From Bryum argenteum (taxonomy: Eukaryota > Streptophyta > Bryopsida > Bryales > Bryaceae): 64,000 nucleotides of DNA. Both the position numbers and the translations under genes were made by a program. The notes below the pieces were generated by a model that saw only the letters and a list, made by a program, of their open reading frames with translations, was not told the DNA's origin and ran no database searches. Shown in pieces: positions 1-10,848 of the stretch. Each line of letters starts with the position of its first letter. Within the stretch, counting starts at the first letter, position 1. The stretch is from contig CM073322.1 of assembly GCA_037043015.1 (NCBI GenBank), positions 29,186,864 to 29,250,863 on the forward strand. Direction: 5' to 3'.

Positions 1-44
1 ATTTGAGCGTGCTCTGATGCTCGAGGTACTTGAATTGTTCGCAG

Positions 45-873
45 AACTGTCAACTGCATTCAATTGCACGTCCTGGAAGCGGATCCTTGACAGCGCAGAA
101 GAGAAGTGGAAACGAAAATACAGGCTTCTCGTTCGTGGGCTGCACTATCACGGGCTCGGGTCCGATCTATCTGGGACGCGCTTGGGGACCCAGCTCGCGC
201 GTCGTCTTCATCTACTGCAAATTCGACGATCTTATTCTTCCAGCAGGCTGGTTTAACTGGGGTGACAGCAGCAGAGAAAAGTAAGTCGAACTTCACCCTA
301 CTTTCTTACTTCAAGAATCTCGGTCTTTCATGTGAATGTTATATCCAAAATCACCCCAATCTACTCTACAATTCAAAATTTCACCTCAGTTTCGTTATAT
401 TGGCGGCACAATCCGGCCTTACGATTCAGGCCTTGAATAGTCTACTGTTCAACTCTTCAATGTCTTTTCATTCTATATGCGCTTCTCTGTGGTAAATCGC
501 TCACTTTTGCCTCCGCTCACTTTACACTCCCGAATCCACCATTTCCTGAATCGTGAGTTTACTACCATGAAATATTGCCAATCTGAGATTTCGTTGAGTC
601 CACCCGTATGCACAATCTCTAAACAGCTCCAAGCACATCAGGAAGCTTCTCTTTACAGCTCAAATCCTATCTCTCGCGAAGAACGAGCAGCGAGATTGAG
701 AATTTGTTTGCTTCTTTGCCTGCAGGACGGTGTTTTATGGGCAATACCAGTGCTCTGGACCCGGCGCAGTAACGAGTGGACGAGTAGGATGGTCTCGAGA
801 GCTCACTGCGGATCAAGCAGCGGCATTCTCCAGTGTGAGCTTCATCAATGGCAACCAATGGCTCCAGACCTGA
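45..873 (+). CDS. Pectin methylesterase, 3' end (partial)
   Basis: This is the C-terminal end of a pectinesterase (CE8 family), which removes methyl esters from cell-wall homogalacturonan. Two exons are seen: 45..280, starting after a probable acceptor (TTCGCAG at 38-44), and 726..873, ending in TGA. They are separated by a GT-AG intron, 281..725. Exon one carries LTAQKR, NTGFSF and the family signature [13 protein letters not shown], whose Arg and Trp belong to the active-site cleft. It then has [11 protein letters not shown]. Exon two reads [14 protein letters not shown] followed by [10 protein letters not shown], the usual end of the family. The catalytic Asp pair and any signal or PMEI domain lie upstream, outside the window. 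The frame joins through a split AAG codon. Identity is secure; the upstream exon border is inferred from splice consensus only. Confidence 0.9.
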
Positions 874-3800
874 TTTGGCTCAATTTATGCTTCAATTTCA
901 GTACATATGCATACCATATGTGAACGTAAAGGTGTGAGCGCCACAGTGTAAGTAGCTGTACATCTGTAAACAATGTATAAGAGACCTGCATGTGGACTAG
1001 GAATCAGACTCATGCCATACATGCATGTGCTTGGTGAACAAGTCACCTCTTGAATGCCAGGCTTTGATTCTTGTGACCAGGTCTTTAACTTGACTTGTAA
1101 GTTATCAGTACATGAAATTTATTCAATCTGTGATATCACTCTCCTTGTCTATCACTCCCGCCCCCTGTAAGATTACTCTCTTTTAAATAGATTGGGGTTG
1201 CTTTCAAACTCTTTCGCGGGTTCGAGTTTTGCTATTCGAACCAAACAAAACATTTCTGTAAATTTGCTACTTCCTACGATAGGTTGCATATTATATTACA
1301 GATTCCGTCGTTTCGTTTCATTGTACTACTCTTTCCGACATTATAAGCGACAACAACTGTACCCCCGTATTCATTTCTTGAGAGAAAAATAATTTCTGCT
1401 ACTTTGCATCCTTCGAAGATATGATTCGTATATAGGGATCCATTGCATGTTACATCGAAAGTCGTTGGTTGCTAAAACAACACCCAAAACAACTCCCCTC
1501 TTGAATCCCATAGTCATCACACATTCACCCATATGTTTCACGAATCACCCTGTGCATGCTCCGTCTCCAGAAAAGAGAAAATCAGCTAGTTATCGAAAAT
1601 GCTTTTCCAGATATCGACACAAAATGGGTCAAAGGATATATAGGGTTGTAAATGGCGGACGAGCAGTTTTACGCTTTGAATACTAAGACTAAAATATCCG
1701 CAGCCATTTCAAACAATAATACACGAACTCTGTCAGTGGCAACTACATTTGACTATTCTGACATCGTTTAGCAGTAAAACAGTGTCGCTTTGAACAGTTT
1801 TACGTATTAAAGGCGAAGCATGCACATGGTGATGGTGATTCGTGAAGAACCTTGCACTGAAAAACGTTTGGGCAATGCCACATGTTGAGTTACCAACTAC
1901 CCAAATGGTAACCTGCAAGGTGAGTTGCTTGGTTGAAAAGCTGGCAATCGATTCAGGGGACCACGTCGTCTATCATTGCCTACTTTCTTCTTTCGACGCA
2001 AGATGATAACGACAATCAAAGCCCCGCAAAGAGTTATGAATGGCGAGGCGACTGAGCCAAAGACTCTTTGTCAGTGCACGAGAGGCTGTGTCTTTTCCTT
2101 TCTAGTTGGAGCGAGGTGTCAGATCTGCAGATATGTTATGTGATGGAATTGGTTTCTCCTCTAAAGTACCGTAGTGGAGTTCTAGTACATGATTATGAAG
2201 CCGCCTCCTCTGACAGAGCTTCCACTGTATGTGGACTCTCCGAGTTACAGCATCTGAATTTGTGAGGCCTTGATATACAATCTATGCAATATTTCTTCTT
2301 TCATGTGTGATTTTTCTTCCCCAAAAAAAGAGAGAATTATTACTTGTATCGGCCAGGTGCCTCCTGCAGGTGATGATCGAAGAGCCTGATACTAGACTGT
2401 TGGATCGTTACTCCATTCCTTGTCATGTAAAGGGAGGCGTAGTAACTAGTATGAGTTTAAAATTGCGAGTCATTGTAAAGTCGACTTTACGCAATCGAAC
2501 GAGCTGCATTGACCTTGTCTCCGGAGCTTCAATTAGTTAGTATTATGGAGCTTGTCGTGCTCGTCCGAAAAGCAGCGAGGTAGAAGCTTTGGTGCAATGA
2601 TTGACACTTCCTGCTTCGCCTTGTTTCACATGCATCTTGTTTTTTTGGCTCTATCCGGTGTTGACAAACTCTACTTTTGTCAGGTGCCAGAGACGATGGA
2701 GCTGATGGGGGGTCCATGCCTGGGCCATGGTCGGACTCTGTTACCTGATCTTGCCAGCTTACTAATGCAGCTACATATACTCACCAAGCGGGTGACATGC
2801 GGTGAATTTCAAGGCACAAGCAAGTCAGCATGAACATTCCATGTTTGCGTTAATGGATTCGATCACTGAAGAGAGTGTCCGATTAGTGCTCTAACATTCA
2901 ATTGCACAAAAGCAGTGCAGACGTTACTTGTCTGCGAAGCAATCAACAGTTAGAAGTTGTTTGATGTTGGCGAAGTAACTCCACTCACATGATAGTTTAT
3001 ACGTCAAACTTTTTTCAAGTGATTGCTTTTTATCTGTTTGAGTTTAACTACATGTGACGCCTACTCATTAAAAGTTTCGAGAACTTCAGATTTAGATTAC
3101 CTACTGAAGGGCGTAGATAGCTTCATGAAAGTATGCCTAGACATGTCGCGATTGATCTTGCCTTCGAGGAACTCTATTGCTTCCAAAGGAGGTGATATTG
3201 ATCATAGGTTTGGGATCCGTTTAGTACATGCAAAATCGAGTGAATGACCTCAATGTATATGAATTCACGATTCTATATCATTCTTTGCTGGTTGTGCTTG
3301 AAAGTTTACTATAATGTCCGTTATCTAATGTATTTCTCCATTTGGTTCAGACACTCAATTTTGGTGGTCACTGAACCAAAAATCCTTCTCGCACATATTC
3401 ATCTCAAGTATTAGCGTTTCAATCTATCATCCACATCCCTAATAAAGGCCAGTGATTCTTCTGTAGTAAGGCGCCATTCCTCGAACCATAAGCAGTCACC
3501 ATGTCATCTTCAAGTGAACTTTGACTAGAACCGAACGTGTTTGACGTCAGTGCATTATCCTCAAGTGTAGGTCAGACATCTGGGCTTTAACTGAAACCGA
3601 ATGCTCTCGCACCATATTTCAGTGCTCAAACTATTACCCATTCTTATCCCAAAGCACAATCTGATCATCCTCCATTAACCACCGCGCTTGAGGGTGTCGC
3701 ATGCGCCATTTACATTCAAACCGGACCAACTCAATAAAGATGAGAAAATGGGCACCATATGTCTTCAGAAAATTTTCTTCACTACCACATGAGAGAAAGC

Positions 3801-4159
3801 AACCACGGCCAGTACGATAGACCTCAGTTCAAAGCTACATGAACAACTACTCTGGACAACAAATCTCTACTTCGGCAACGTCCTAAGCATCATAGAGAAG
3901 TATCATACTAGACCAGAAGTGCACAGCCTGAGTACTGTCACCCCCTCTACCCCATCACCATGAACTCAGTTATGAGCTTTGCTTTCGCATTCCACTTACT
4001 AACCAGTTTCATGTTCATGTAAGCTGGGTTTCAGAATTCGGTACCTCACTTTAACATGAAACGCGGTGACACTGTAAGTACAAAGGAAAATATGAACCAC
4101 TTTACTGAGATTTAGAACCGGGGCAGAATAACCTACAGTGCCGTCGAAGTTGCAAATGA
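874..4159. other. Gene-poor interval after the PME gene
   Basis: The start of this stretch is presumably the PME 3' UTR. The rest holds only short scattered open frames (all under 95 codons) on both strands. None shows a recognisable domain, signal peptide or convincing splice structure. The base composition is mixed, and I saw no tandem repeat or terminal inverted repeat. The last few hundred bases may include the 3' UTR of the SmB gene, which is transcribed leftward into this interval. Confidence 0.5.
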
Positions 4160-4328
4160 CTTGATACGAGTAACACTCCAAATCAGTTCAATACATGCTT
4201 CAGGCAAAACCCTACAATGCAATAAAAAGAGAGGACTCTTCACCGCGACAAAATCTTCTCCTCGCCTTGGATTTGGAAGTCTCTTTGTTGCGTACACAAG
4301 GCTGTTGGAGCTCCTTCAATTCAAGTAC

Positions 4329-5216
4329 TTACTGGGGTGGCTGTTGCGGAGGGGGCATGCCAGGGCGAGGGCCACCATACATGCCGGGGGGAGCACCAGG
4401 AGGAGGAGGCATACCAGGTCGTGGAGGACCCTGCATGCCAGGGGGCATGCCGGGTCGAGGCGGGCCACCCATGCCAGGAGGAGGGCCGCGCATCATCTGA
4501 GGAGGACCCATGGGCCTCTGGCCATACATGCCCGGCGGAGGACCAGGCGGAGGCGGCATCGGTCGACCGCCCGGCGGCCCTTGCCCGTAGCCTTGCGGAG
4601 GACCTTGCCCCGGAGGTCCCTGCATCATCTGGCCGGGAGGACGCATGCCTGGAGGAGGAGCACCCGGGGGCCCTGGCATTGGGCGAGGCGCGTATTGCCC
4701 TGGCGGGGGTGGTCCGGGCGGTCTCACTCCCGGAATCGGTGCAGGAGGAGGCGTATACGTCACAGGCCCAGCGGATACTTGCGGCCGCGGCTGCATCATG
4801 CCAGGAGCAGGACCACCAACTCCTCTTGCAGGTCCAGCCAGTCCCGGTTGTGCTTGGTTAGCAGGAGCAGTCGGTATTCCTCGCCCTGCAGCGCGCCCAA
4901 TACCAGGGCCGCCAGCCGCTGCCGCAGCTGCTTTCGCCCTCGATTCGTCCGGTGGTGGAGGCCCCTCCACTGTCATCGATATCACTTCCTCCCCCCGCAG
5001 GAGAAGCAAACCCAAAGTCCTCCTCTCTTCTCTCTCTTCCTGCGATTTCCCCTTCTTCGGTGGCACTCGACGAAGCTCCTCGCAGTCGCCGAGCACCAAG
5101 TTCATGTGCCTATCAAATGCCATAAACTTGCCAACCAAAAGCCTCCCATCTTGTATCGTCACCCGCATCCGCCAATTTATATATTGTAACAACTTCGATG
5201 TCTTGGACATCGACAT
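4329..5216 (-). CDS. SMB: Small nuclear ribonucleoprotein SmB/B' family protein
   Basis: A single uninterrupted 295-residue frame encodes the Sm-core protein SmB of spliceosomal U snRNPs. The N-terminus (about residues 3-87) is an Sm fold. Sm1 reads [39 protein letters not shown] in essence, and Sm2 contains [22 protein letters not shown] basic, Glu-rich linker [12 protein letters not shown] lies between them. The remaining 200 residues are a Pro/Gly/Met-rich tail of PPGM and GRP-type repeats, typical of SmB and U1C. Plant SmB proteins are usually around 250-260 residues, so the tail is slightly long. The start codon used, MSMSKTSK, gives a complete Sm fold. A non-coding first exon and a 5' UTR intron are probable (see separate entry). 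The TAA stop lies inside a consensus splice donor, so an alternative C-terminus or a 3' UTR intron is possible. Confidence 0.95.
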   Translation of the reverse strand: MSMSKTSKLLQYINWRMRVTIQDGRLLVGKFMAFDRHMNLVLGDCEELRRVPPKKGKSQEEREERRTLGLLLLRGEEVISMTVEGPPPPDESRAKAAAAAAGGPGIGRAAGRGIPTAPANQAQPGLAGPARGVGGPAPGMMQPRPQVSAGPVTYTPPPAPIPGVRPPGPPPPGQYAPRPMPGPPGAPPPGMRPPGQMMQGPPGQGPPQGYGQGPPGGRPMPPPPGPPPGMYGQRPMGPPQMMRGPPPGMGGPPRPGMPPGMQGPPRPGMPPPPGAPPGMYGGPRPGMPPPQQPPQ

Positions 5217-5223
5217 CTTGTCT

Positions 5224-5496
5224 CTGAACTAATCACCCGTTTTTGCCTTCGCCAACCCTAATCCTCCCACTGCAAACCCCACATAAACCCTCAAACCCTA
5301 AATAAGAAGATAGTCCAATGCTCAATCTCCAGAGCCGAAGAGGACGACCCACACACCTAAATATAGCAAAATACTAGCAAACGGCACTTGCAGAGAACAA
5401 ATGCTCTTGTCTAGCTCGAGACAAACTCAAAACTGGCTCAAAAGACGACGGAGAAAGCACATTGAGAGAAGAAAGGGTGCAGAAACGAGAGAGTAC
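5224..5496 (-). other. Probable 5' UTR intron of SmB with telo-box
   Basis: On the minus strand a CAG|GTACTC donor follows position 5497. A TTCAG acceptor lies directly before the ATG-containing exon, which would begin at 5223. The intron is inferred from these signals. It contains a telo-box (AAACCCTAA on the plus strand at 5293-5301) and a second ACCCTAA near 5254. In plants this motif is common near the 5' ends of translation, ribosome and RNA-processing genes. No transcript evidence is available. Confidence 0.5.
5293..5301 (+). promoter_or_regulatory. Telo-box near the SmB 5' end
   Basis: The sequence AAACCCTAA is one telomere-repeat unit, known in plants as the telo-box. It is found near transcription starts of ribosomal and RNA-metabolism genes, and here it lies about 80 bases upstream of the SmB start codon. 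A similar motif lies upstream of the midasin gene in this window. Confidence 0.5.
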
Positions 5497-5699
5497 CTGC
5501 TGGCTATGGCGAGCCGGTGGAGCAGCGTCGACGAGATCGACTACAACCCCTTGCAGTGGAGGGACGGAGCTCGCGACCCAGTTCCTGGAGCAAGTAGTCT
5601 CACACTCTGAGCCGCCGCGCGACCTGACTAGAAGCTCATTACAATGGGAGAGTCACGGCCTAAGGGAACCCGAGGGAGGGTTAAAACTCGCGTGGGTTT

Positions 5700-6790
5700 T
5701 AACGTTTTAATTCCTTAGTGACCGAGTCAGCCAAAAGTGGTCACAAAAAATTTGAAATACCCAAGTGAACCTCAAATTTGTGAAATTGAAATATGGAGTA
5801 TGTCATAAAAAAATAAAAAATCGATGGGCTTCATAAGCATACTAGATCAAAACCAAAAAAGTATTAAATGTAAGTGTTGTTGAAAGTACTTGATTTGAAG
5901 AACTAAATCATCAAAGTGTCAATTATGAAATATTCTCTTGTGTACATATCATCAAGGGTAGGCCGACGGGTATTTTATTCATGCCAACCTCACAAGGGTT
6001 AGGTGTTTATTCAACATTCAAATGTAAAATTTAAGAGATGGTACCTCTATTCAAATAATACAATTGCCCCTTTTTAAAAAGTGAAGGTATTTTGCAAAAT
6101 CATCTCCTTAAACGATATAGTAATTAGCATTAAAAATACACTCACTCGTAATACATCACAAAATCTCAACATTTTCACTTGAAAGTAAAAACCACCAACT
6201 ACAGAGATGTTTACCTTCATCTCAATAACACCCTCAAATGAGAAAAGTTCATGAGATATTTTTCTTTGCACAAACAATGGCCTTGCAATGGTGAAAAATG
6301 TCCAAAAGGGAAAATAGTCCAAAACTCTATCCTTTGCACTCAAAACCTATGCCTTATCTTCAACATATCTTCGATGTCGTCAAGCTTATTAGCAATAAAA
6401 CTAGGCTTTAATTGGAATTCATTACAAGAGATAAAGTCCAAATTAACGGTAGGTGAAGGAGATATATAGCTCTTTAAACATCATTCATTTATTCACTTTT
6501 CTCATTGTAAAAACATCATTGCAATCCCAATACCAAAGTTATTTGGATCAAAAATCTTCCAACCAGAAATGTTTTGGCATTCATCCTAAGATCCTTATTA
6601 AAATTTATTTTTCATAAAAACATCTCTTTGATTTCCCATAATTGCCTTACAATGGTAAAACATGCCTCATGTTTCAAAACTCAAAGACACAAGTTGCCCT
6701 CACTAAAATGCGTGTCGTTGATTCATACTTCATTGGTTGGATTTGCAAGATGGTAAAAATGTAAAAGTCAAAGGATCCAAGTAGAAACAA
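5700..6790. repeat. AT-rich DNA with dispersed repeat copy A
   Basis: Between about 6070 and 6760 the DNA resembles three other places in the window (about 30770-32310, 49330-50250 and 58755-59746). Shared landmarks, in the same order and orientation, are ACAAAATCTCAACATTTTCA, a block around TTGCACTCAAAACC followed by TGCCTTATCTTCAA, and a block near ACTAAAATGCG. No open frame is conserved between copies, so this looks like a non-coding, non-autonomous repeat. The preceding 5700-6070 is AT-rich with nothing recognisable. Confidence 0.55.
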
Positions 6791-6913
6791 CGCATTTGTT
6801 TCATAAACAGCTAACATCAAGAACCTTCCCCAATCCATGAATGTCTATCACGTTCCCCTCTTATTCCTCACACTAGTGAAAACAGTGGCCGCTTTAAGGT
6901 GCTTGGAACCACT

Positions 6914-7905
6914 TCATTCCCCATGGTGCTCGATTTGCTCACATTCCTTGGGCTTTTCTGCTACTCCTCCATCTTTCACTTTCTTTGGCCCCTTCGACTT
7001 CTTTGGCACTATTTTTGTGATTTGCATGGTTGTGCAGTTTAGGGCAATGCAATGATTGGAGTTTTGAGAGAGATTGTCGAGTAGTATGCATGGAGGTTTT
7101 TGCCGCGACATGGGGTTATGTCCTTACATTGCTTGGGCTACTACTCTCACTATCACTTTCTTAGGCTCCTTCGGCTTCTTAAGCGCCTTCGGCTTCTTAG
7201 GCGCCTTCGGCTTCTTAAGCGCCTTCGGCACCTTCGGCTCCTTCGGCTCTTTGGGTTCTTCGGGACCTTAGGGACCTTATGCGCCTTAGGTGCCTTAGGC
7301 GCTTTAGACACCTTTGGCATGGTGCATTCTTCTTCCTTGCTCCTAAGGACCGAATGTTCTCGTCTACTTCTTGAAATGGGTTGCATTCAACAAGGTTGAT
7401 GGTTGCCTCATCCATAACTTTTATCTTTTTTGATACCTTACATAATGCCTCCAACTTCCGCTTTGTGGGTTGCACAATCTCCATTGGAGACGGTGCTTCC
7501 ACTTGCTCAAGTGGCCCTCTATTGATGAAAAACCCATAATTTTTGTTCTTTCTATCATTGGCTCCAAAATACTCATCTAACCCCTCGTCATCAATGCATG
7601 AATCATCACTATCGTATTCATCTCCACCCAAGTGACCCAACCTTCCATCTTCACCTTTGTCATTGCTATCATCGCTATCTACACCGCAGTACATACGTTC
7701 GATCTTTTCTAGAACCGAGCTAAAGCAGTTGACCTTAACTTTTTTTTGCGTCTTCCTATGTACTCGTTGAGGCACAAGAAGAATTCGCTCCATCAGCGTG
7801 ATACAATCCTTTTGCAATTTCATCATCACGCACCAACTTCTTCCACGACACAATCATGGTCTCACCCTCCTTCAACTCCACATGGAAATATTGTCGTGAC
7901 GACAT
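6914..7905 (-). pseudogene. Ubinuclein/HPC2-like gene, frameshifted
   Basis: The frame opening at 7905 reads MSSRQYFHVELKEGETMI then VSWKKLV, the N-terminal signature of plant ubinucleins, subunits of the HIRA H3.3 histone chaperone. It stops at a TAG after about 50 codons. A second frame continues with FSSVLEKIERMY, an acidic DEYDSDDSCIDDEGLDEYF and GFFINRGPLEQV. This is the Hpc2-related domain (about 7500-7735). Downstream, Lys-Pro repeats (PKAPKAHKVPK, then KKPKAPKKPKALKKPK) move through two more frames, and the final piece ends KPKECEQIEHHGE. At least three frame changes, no adequate splice sites and the absence of the long ubinuclein C-terminus suggest a pseudogene or decayed partial copy. 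An 18-bp tandem repeat builds the Lys-Pro tail. Family identity rests on recalled motifs and is fairly sure; loss of function is inferred. Confidence 0.6.
7166..7260 (-). repeat. 18-bp tandem repeat coding Lys-Pro motif
   Basis: On the minus strand, about four imperfect units of AAGAAGCCGAAGGCGCTT follow one another. Shorter 9-bp variants (CCGAAGGAG, CCTAAGGCG) lie on both sides. Read in one frame they give KKPKAL/KKPKAP, and in the others Arg-Ser or Arg-Leu strings. Replication slippage in such an array may have caused the frame changes seen in the surrounding ubinuclein-like relic. Confidence 0.7.
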
Positions 7906-7999
7906 GGCTAAAAAGCAAGTCTCTCTCTATCTTTCTCTCTCTATATGCGACTACGGTGGATATCAGTCCCTCTTACAATGTGCTAAGGAAAATGTTGTG

Positions 8000-8762
8000 A
8001 GTGCCAAGAGAAAGGCCCAAGGTATATATATAGGTGGACACAATAGTCTCAGCCTACCGAGACAATACAAAAACATGTCAACAAGTTCATATTTGTTAGT
8101 TCGTTCATAATAATATTTCAATTTGGAAATATTAGATTTCATCTCGAATCCCGCCCACAAATATCAAGAAGCAACCATTCTATCCAACGAGTCTCGCCAA
8201 CAATTCATGTTTTGTCACTACGTTCACAAATCTTTTGATATGAAGTTAGAGCTTTGTTACGGATTTTTAGGTTGTGAGAGTTATCTCATAAATGGGTGAT
8301 AAGTGTCATATTTAACAGATTCTTTATCACAATAATAGCAAAGGTGGATGGTATATCAGCTATTTCCTTGCAATCATTCATAGATTGATTATGCATATGG
8401 GGAATGAATTTGGATGTGAGTGTTTTATGTACTTTCTTACTCAAACACTCGATCCCGAAATGTTTTGACCCATTTATACAACAATGAACACATCCTCAAA
8501 AAAGTGCCCTTAATGGAAACAAAGGTAAGTTTTCCAAATGTCAAGCGTACAACTTTGATTTTTGATTCACTACTAGATAGTACAAGGTTTGCGCATGAGT
8601 GTATGCATTATTGAAAATATCCTTGACTTTGAATAGTGTCAATAAATCTCATCTGCACAAGGTTTAAGTATTCATTATGTCATAGCGTGTTAAAAACCAT
8701 CTCTATTATGTTTTGGTACTTCCTCTTGTAATGCTAACAATTTTAACAATGTTTTAACAAAA
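8000..8762. other. Interval with a partial repeat copy
   Basis: No gene was recognised. Positions about 8480-8570 (AATGGAAACAAAGGTAAG followed by CGTACAACTTTGATTT) resemble the left part of the dispersed repeat at about 49338-49400. This is probably a short fragment of the same family. Confidence 0.4.
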
Positions 8763-9890
8763 CTATGGTGCACTTGGAGGTCCATTTATGATCTTTGCAG
8801 TCGAAATTGCACGCAATCGATCCTGGACTGCTTCAGAAGCAATGTCCAAATTCACTACATGTTGCATCTTCCTCAAAAGCGGTACATAACTCCATGCATT
8901 CTTGCTAGTCGAGTATACCACAGGCTTGCCTCGAGATGACATAAAGAAGATAGAATGCTTGTGTCCGCACACAACAGTCTTGTTAGTATCTTCTACTAGT
9001 GATCCGCAGGCATTTCCGAAACTTCTACACACGTGCTACCCATCGTAGACAGAAATACATTCCTGATGCAAAATTCTTCAACCTTGGAAAGAGTTTCCTC
9101 CTGAACGCCGACTAGCACCAACCGCTCCTGGACTCCCATCAATCGAATTCGAGTAAATTCCCCGGGCGTGGTGACATCAAATTCGGCCCACTCCTTTCGA
9201 TGCAAATCAAGCGCCGCAATCTTGTAAGTACTATCCCCTCCCTGTAATAAATGTACAAGAAATTTCTTACGACGACACTCGAGAATCGATGTACTGCATC
9301 ATGGTTTCCGGAAGCTGGCAGAGTATACGCCATGATTAGGTTTGAATCTCATACACCGCTACCTCGTGGTTTCCAGAATGGCCACCCTCGATAACAAAAA
9401 GCGAGTCCTTGCTTAGGGTGACCAAGCCCCAGGATCCAATATCGCCAGAGCCGATGCATGGAAGCTCCTGGAAGACCATGCCTCCGGCGCCGGCTGGCTT
9501 GTACAGCAACAGAACCTCTCTGCCATCCTTGTATGCCACATTGCAGAGAGTGGATCCGGGAATGGCCACAATCTTTCTCACTCTCAACCGCAATTCGGAT
9601 CGTTGTCGCTCAAAGGAGCTCCGCAATGTCTGGAGGCCGATGTTTCTGTAGCAATATGTAGCGGTGTCTGAATCCGCACCCCGCGAATATTGCACACCAC
9701 GGCTTTTTGGACACCCCCGGCACAGGCAACAACAAGTCCATCAACTGATGAAAAAGAGTACCCTGCTGTTGGGTTCGTTTGTGAGAGCTGGTTTGATCAG
9801 AATACCCCGCTTCAGCTTCGTTGCATCGCCATCCTCACAGAATCAGAGACAACCAGTTGCTTCCGTCCCTCTGGAATTCCAAACCCCTGA
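8763..9890 (-). pseudogene. F-box/kelch-repeat-like gene, frameshifted
   Basis: Reading leftward, several frames carry pieces of one kelch/F-box-associated protein. They are GYSFSSVDGLVVACAGG with KAVVCN (about 9770-9680), VAIPGSTLCNVAYKDGREVLLLYKP to SLFVIEGGHSGNHEVAVYEIQT (about 9570-9340), TLPASGNHDAVHRFSSVVVRN (about 9320-9260), YKIAALDLHRKEWAEFDVTTP with MGVQERLVLVG (about 9220-9100), and CGHKHSIFFMSSRGKP with TSKNAWSYVPLLRKM (about 8970-8860). They follow protein order, but stops or frame changes separate them near 9650, 9336, 9250 and 9010. No plausible introns fix these. The N-terminal F-box was not found. I read it as a pseudogene; assignment to the F-box/kelch group comes from overall resemblance and is moderate. 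Confidence 0.55.
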
Positions 9891-10848
9891 AACAATCGGC
9901 AGAATGACTCAAAGCCTACAGATGTTTGTGTATCGACACCGAAGTATTTCCCTTGTATATTCGAGATGTTCGCTTATTACTTCGGAGTTACTTTTACTTT
10001 TCTCTTTTCGTTCTCTTTTGATTGAGATTGAGTTGATTTTCAGTTCAGAAGTGGCCGTGGATCAAACTAAAGTATCCAGACTACCAGAATGACAGATATC
10101 TGCAATAAAAAATTTAAAAACCGTTTTTAACTCAAAAGAAATAGAATCTTGTATTCTAAATTATGATACAAATTCATCATATTTGATCCCTGGAGGCCCA
10201 AACTCCATTTTTGGGGTGATTGTGAATTGCGAGAGGCTGCCACGCCTAAAACTGGAATGTTCTTGAAAAAAAAATCATTCACTAGATTACTCATTTTCTA
10301 GGAAACACCTTGATTGATTTCTGCAGTGCTCAAACGTCTTTCAAGGAACAATGAAGATACGCATTCTCTCTGCACCAGATTTGCAAAACTTGCCAAGAAC
10401 CAAGGACAAAAGAAGGTTCTCTCAATCAATCAAGATGGAAGTGCATTTTTCCATTCAGCAAATCAATAACAAAATTGCTGTGGATCTCAGATGAGAACCC
10501 ACTGGTGAAAATTTTGGATAATCTAATGTACAACTTATAATCGGCTACAAAAATCTCAACTATAACCTGAATATGAGTACCGTGTTCAACTCTAACTGCT
10601 GAACTGTTTTACACTAACTCATTGGCAGGAACTCGTGGAGTTCGCCTGCATTTCAACACGGGCTCCCAAAGTAGTGAGATGCGTTCTGCAAGGAAAAAGA
10701 ACCATCAGAGAGATATTAAAAAAATATCGGCAGAAAAATAACCACTAGGAGGGAAGTTTGCAACCAAGTGTTGAGGGATCGTCTCACCTCCGTGCTTGCT
10801 AGTTCCAGGCGAATCACATTCTTAAACTCCTCGGGCATAATTGAAGAA
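9891..10848. other. MDN1 3' flank
   Basis: This stretch probably contains the 3' UTR of midasin, which reads leftward and ends at 10849. Poly-A and poly-T tracts (near 10265 and 10110) and AT-rich sequence are present. No gene was recognised, and no clear polyadenylation signal can be singled out. Confidence 0.4.

Noticed and set aside
4161..5189. Long plus-strand open frame (342 codons) rich in Arg, His and Ala
   Set aside because: It is antisense to the SmB coding region; the GC-rich Pro/Gly tail leaves the other strand open. It has no family resemblance.
7696..7756. A tiny intron repairing the ubinuclein-like frame
   Set aside because: The only GT-AG pair that would restore the frame gives about 44 nt, below the usual minimum for plant introns, and further frame changes remain downstream.
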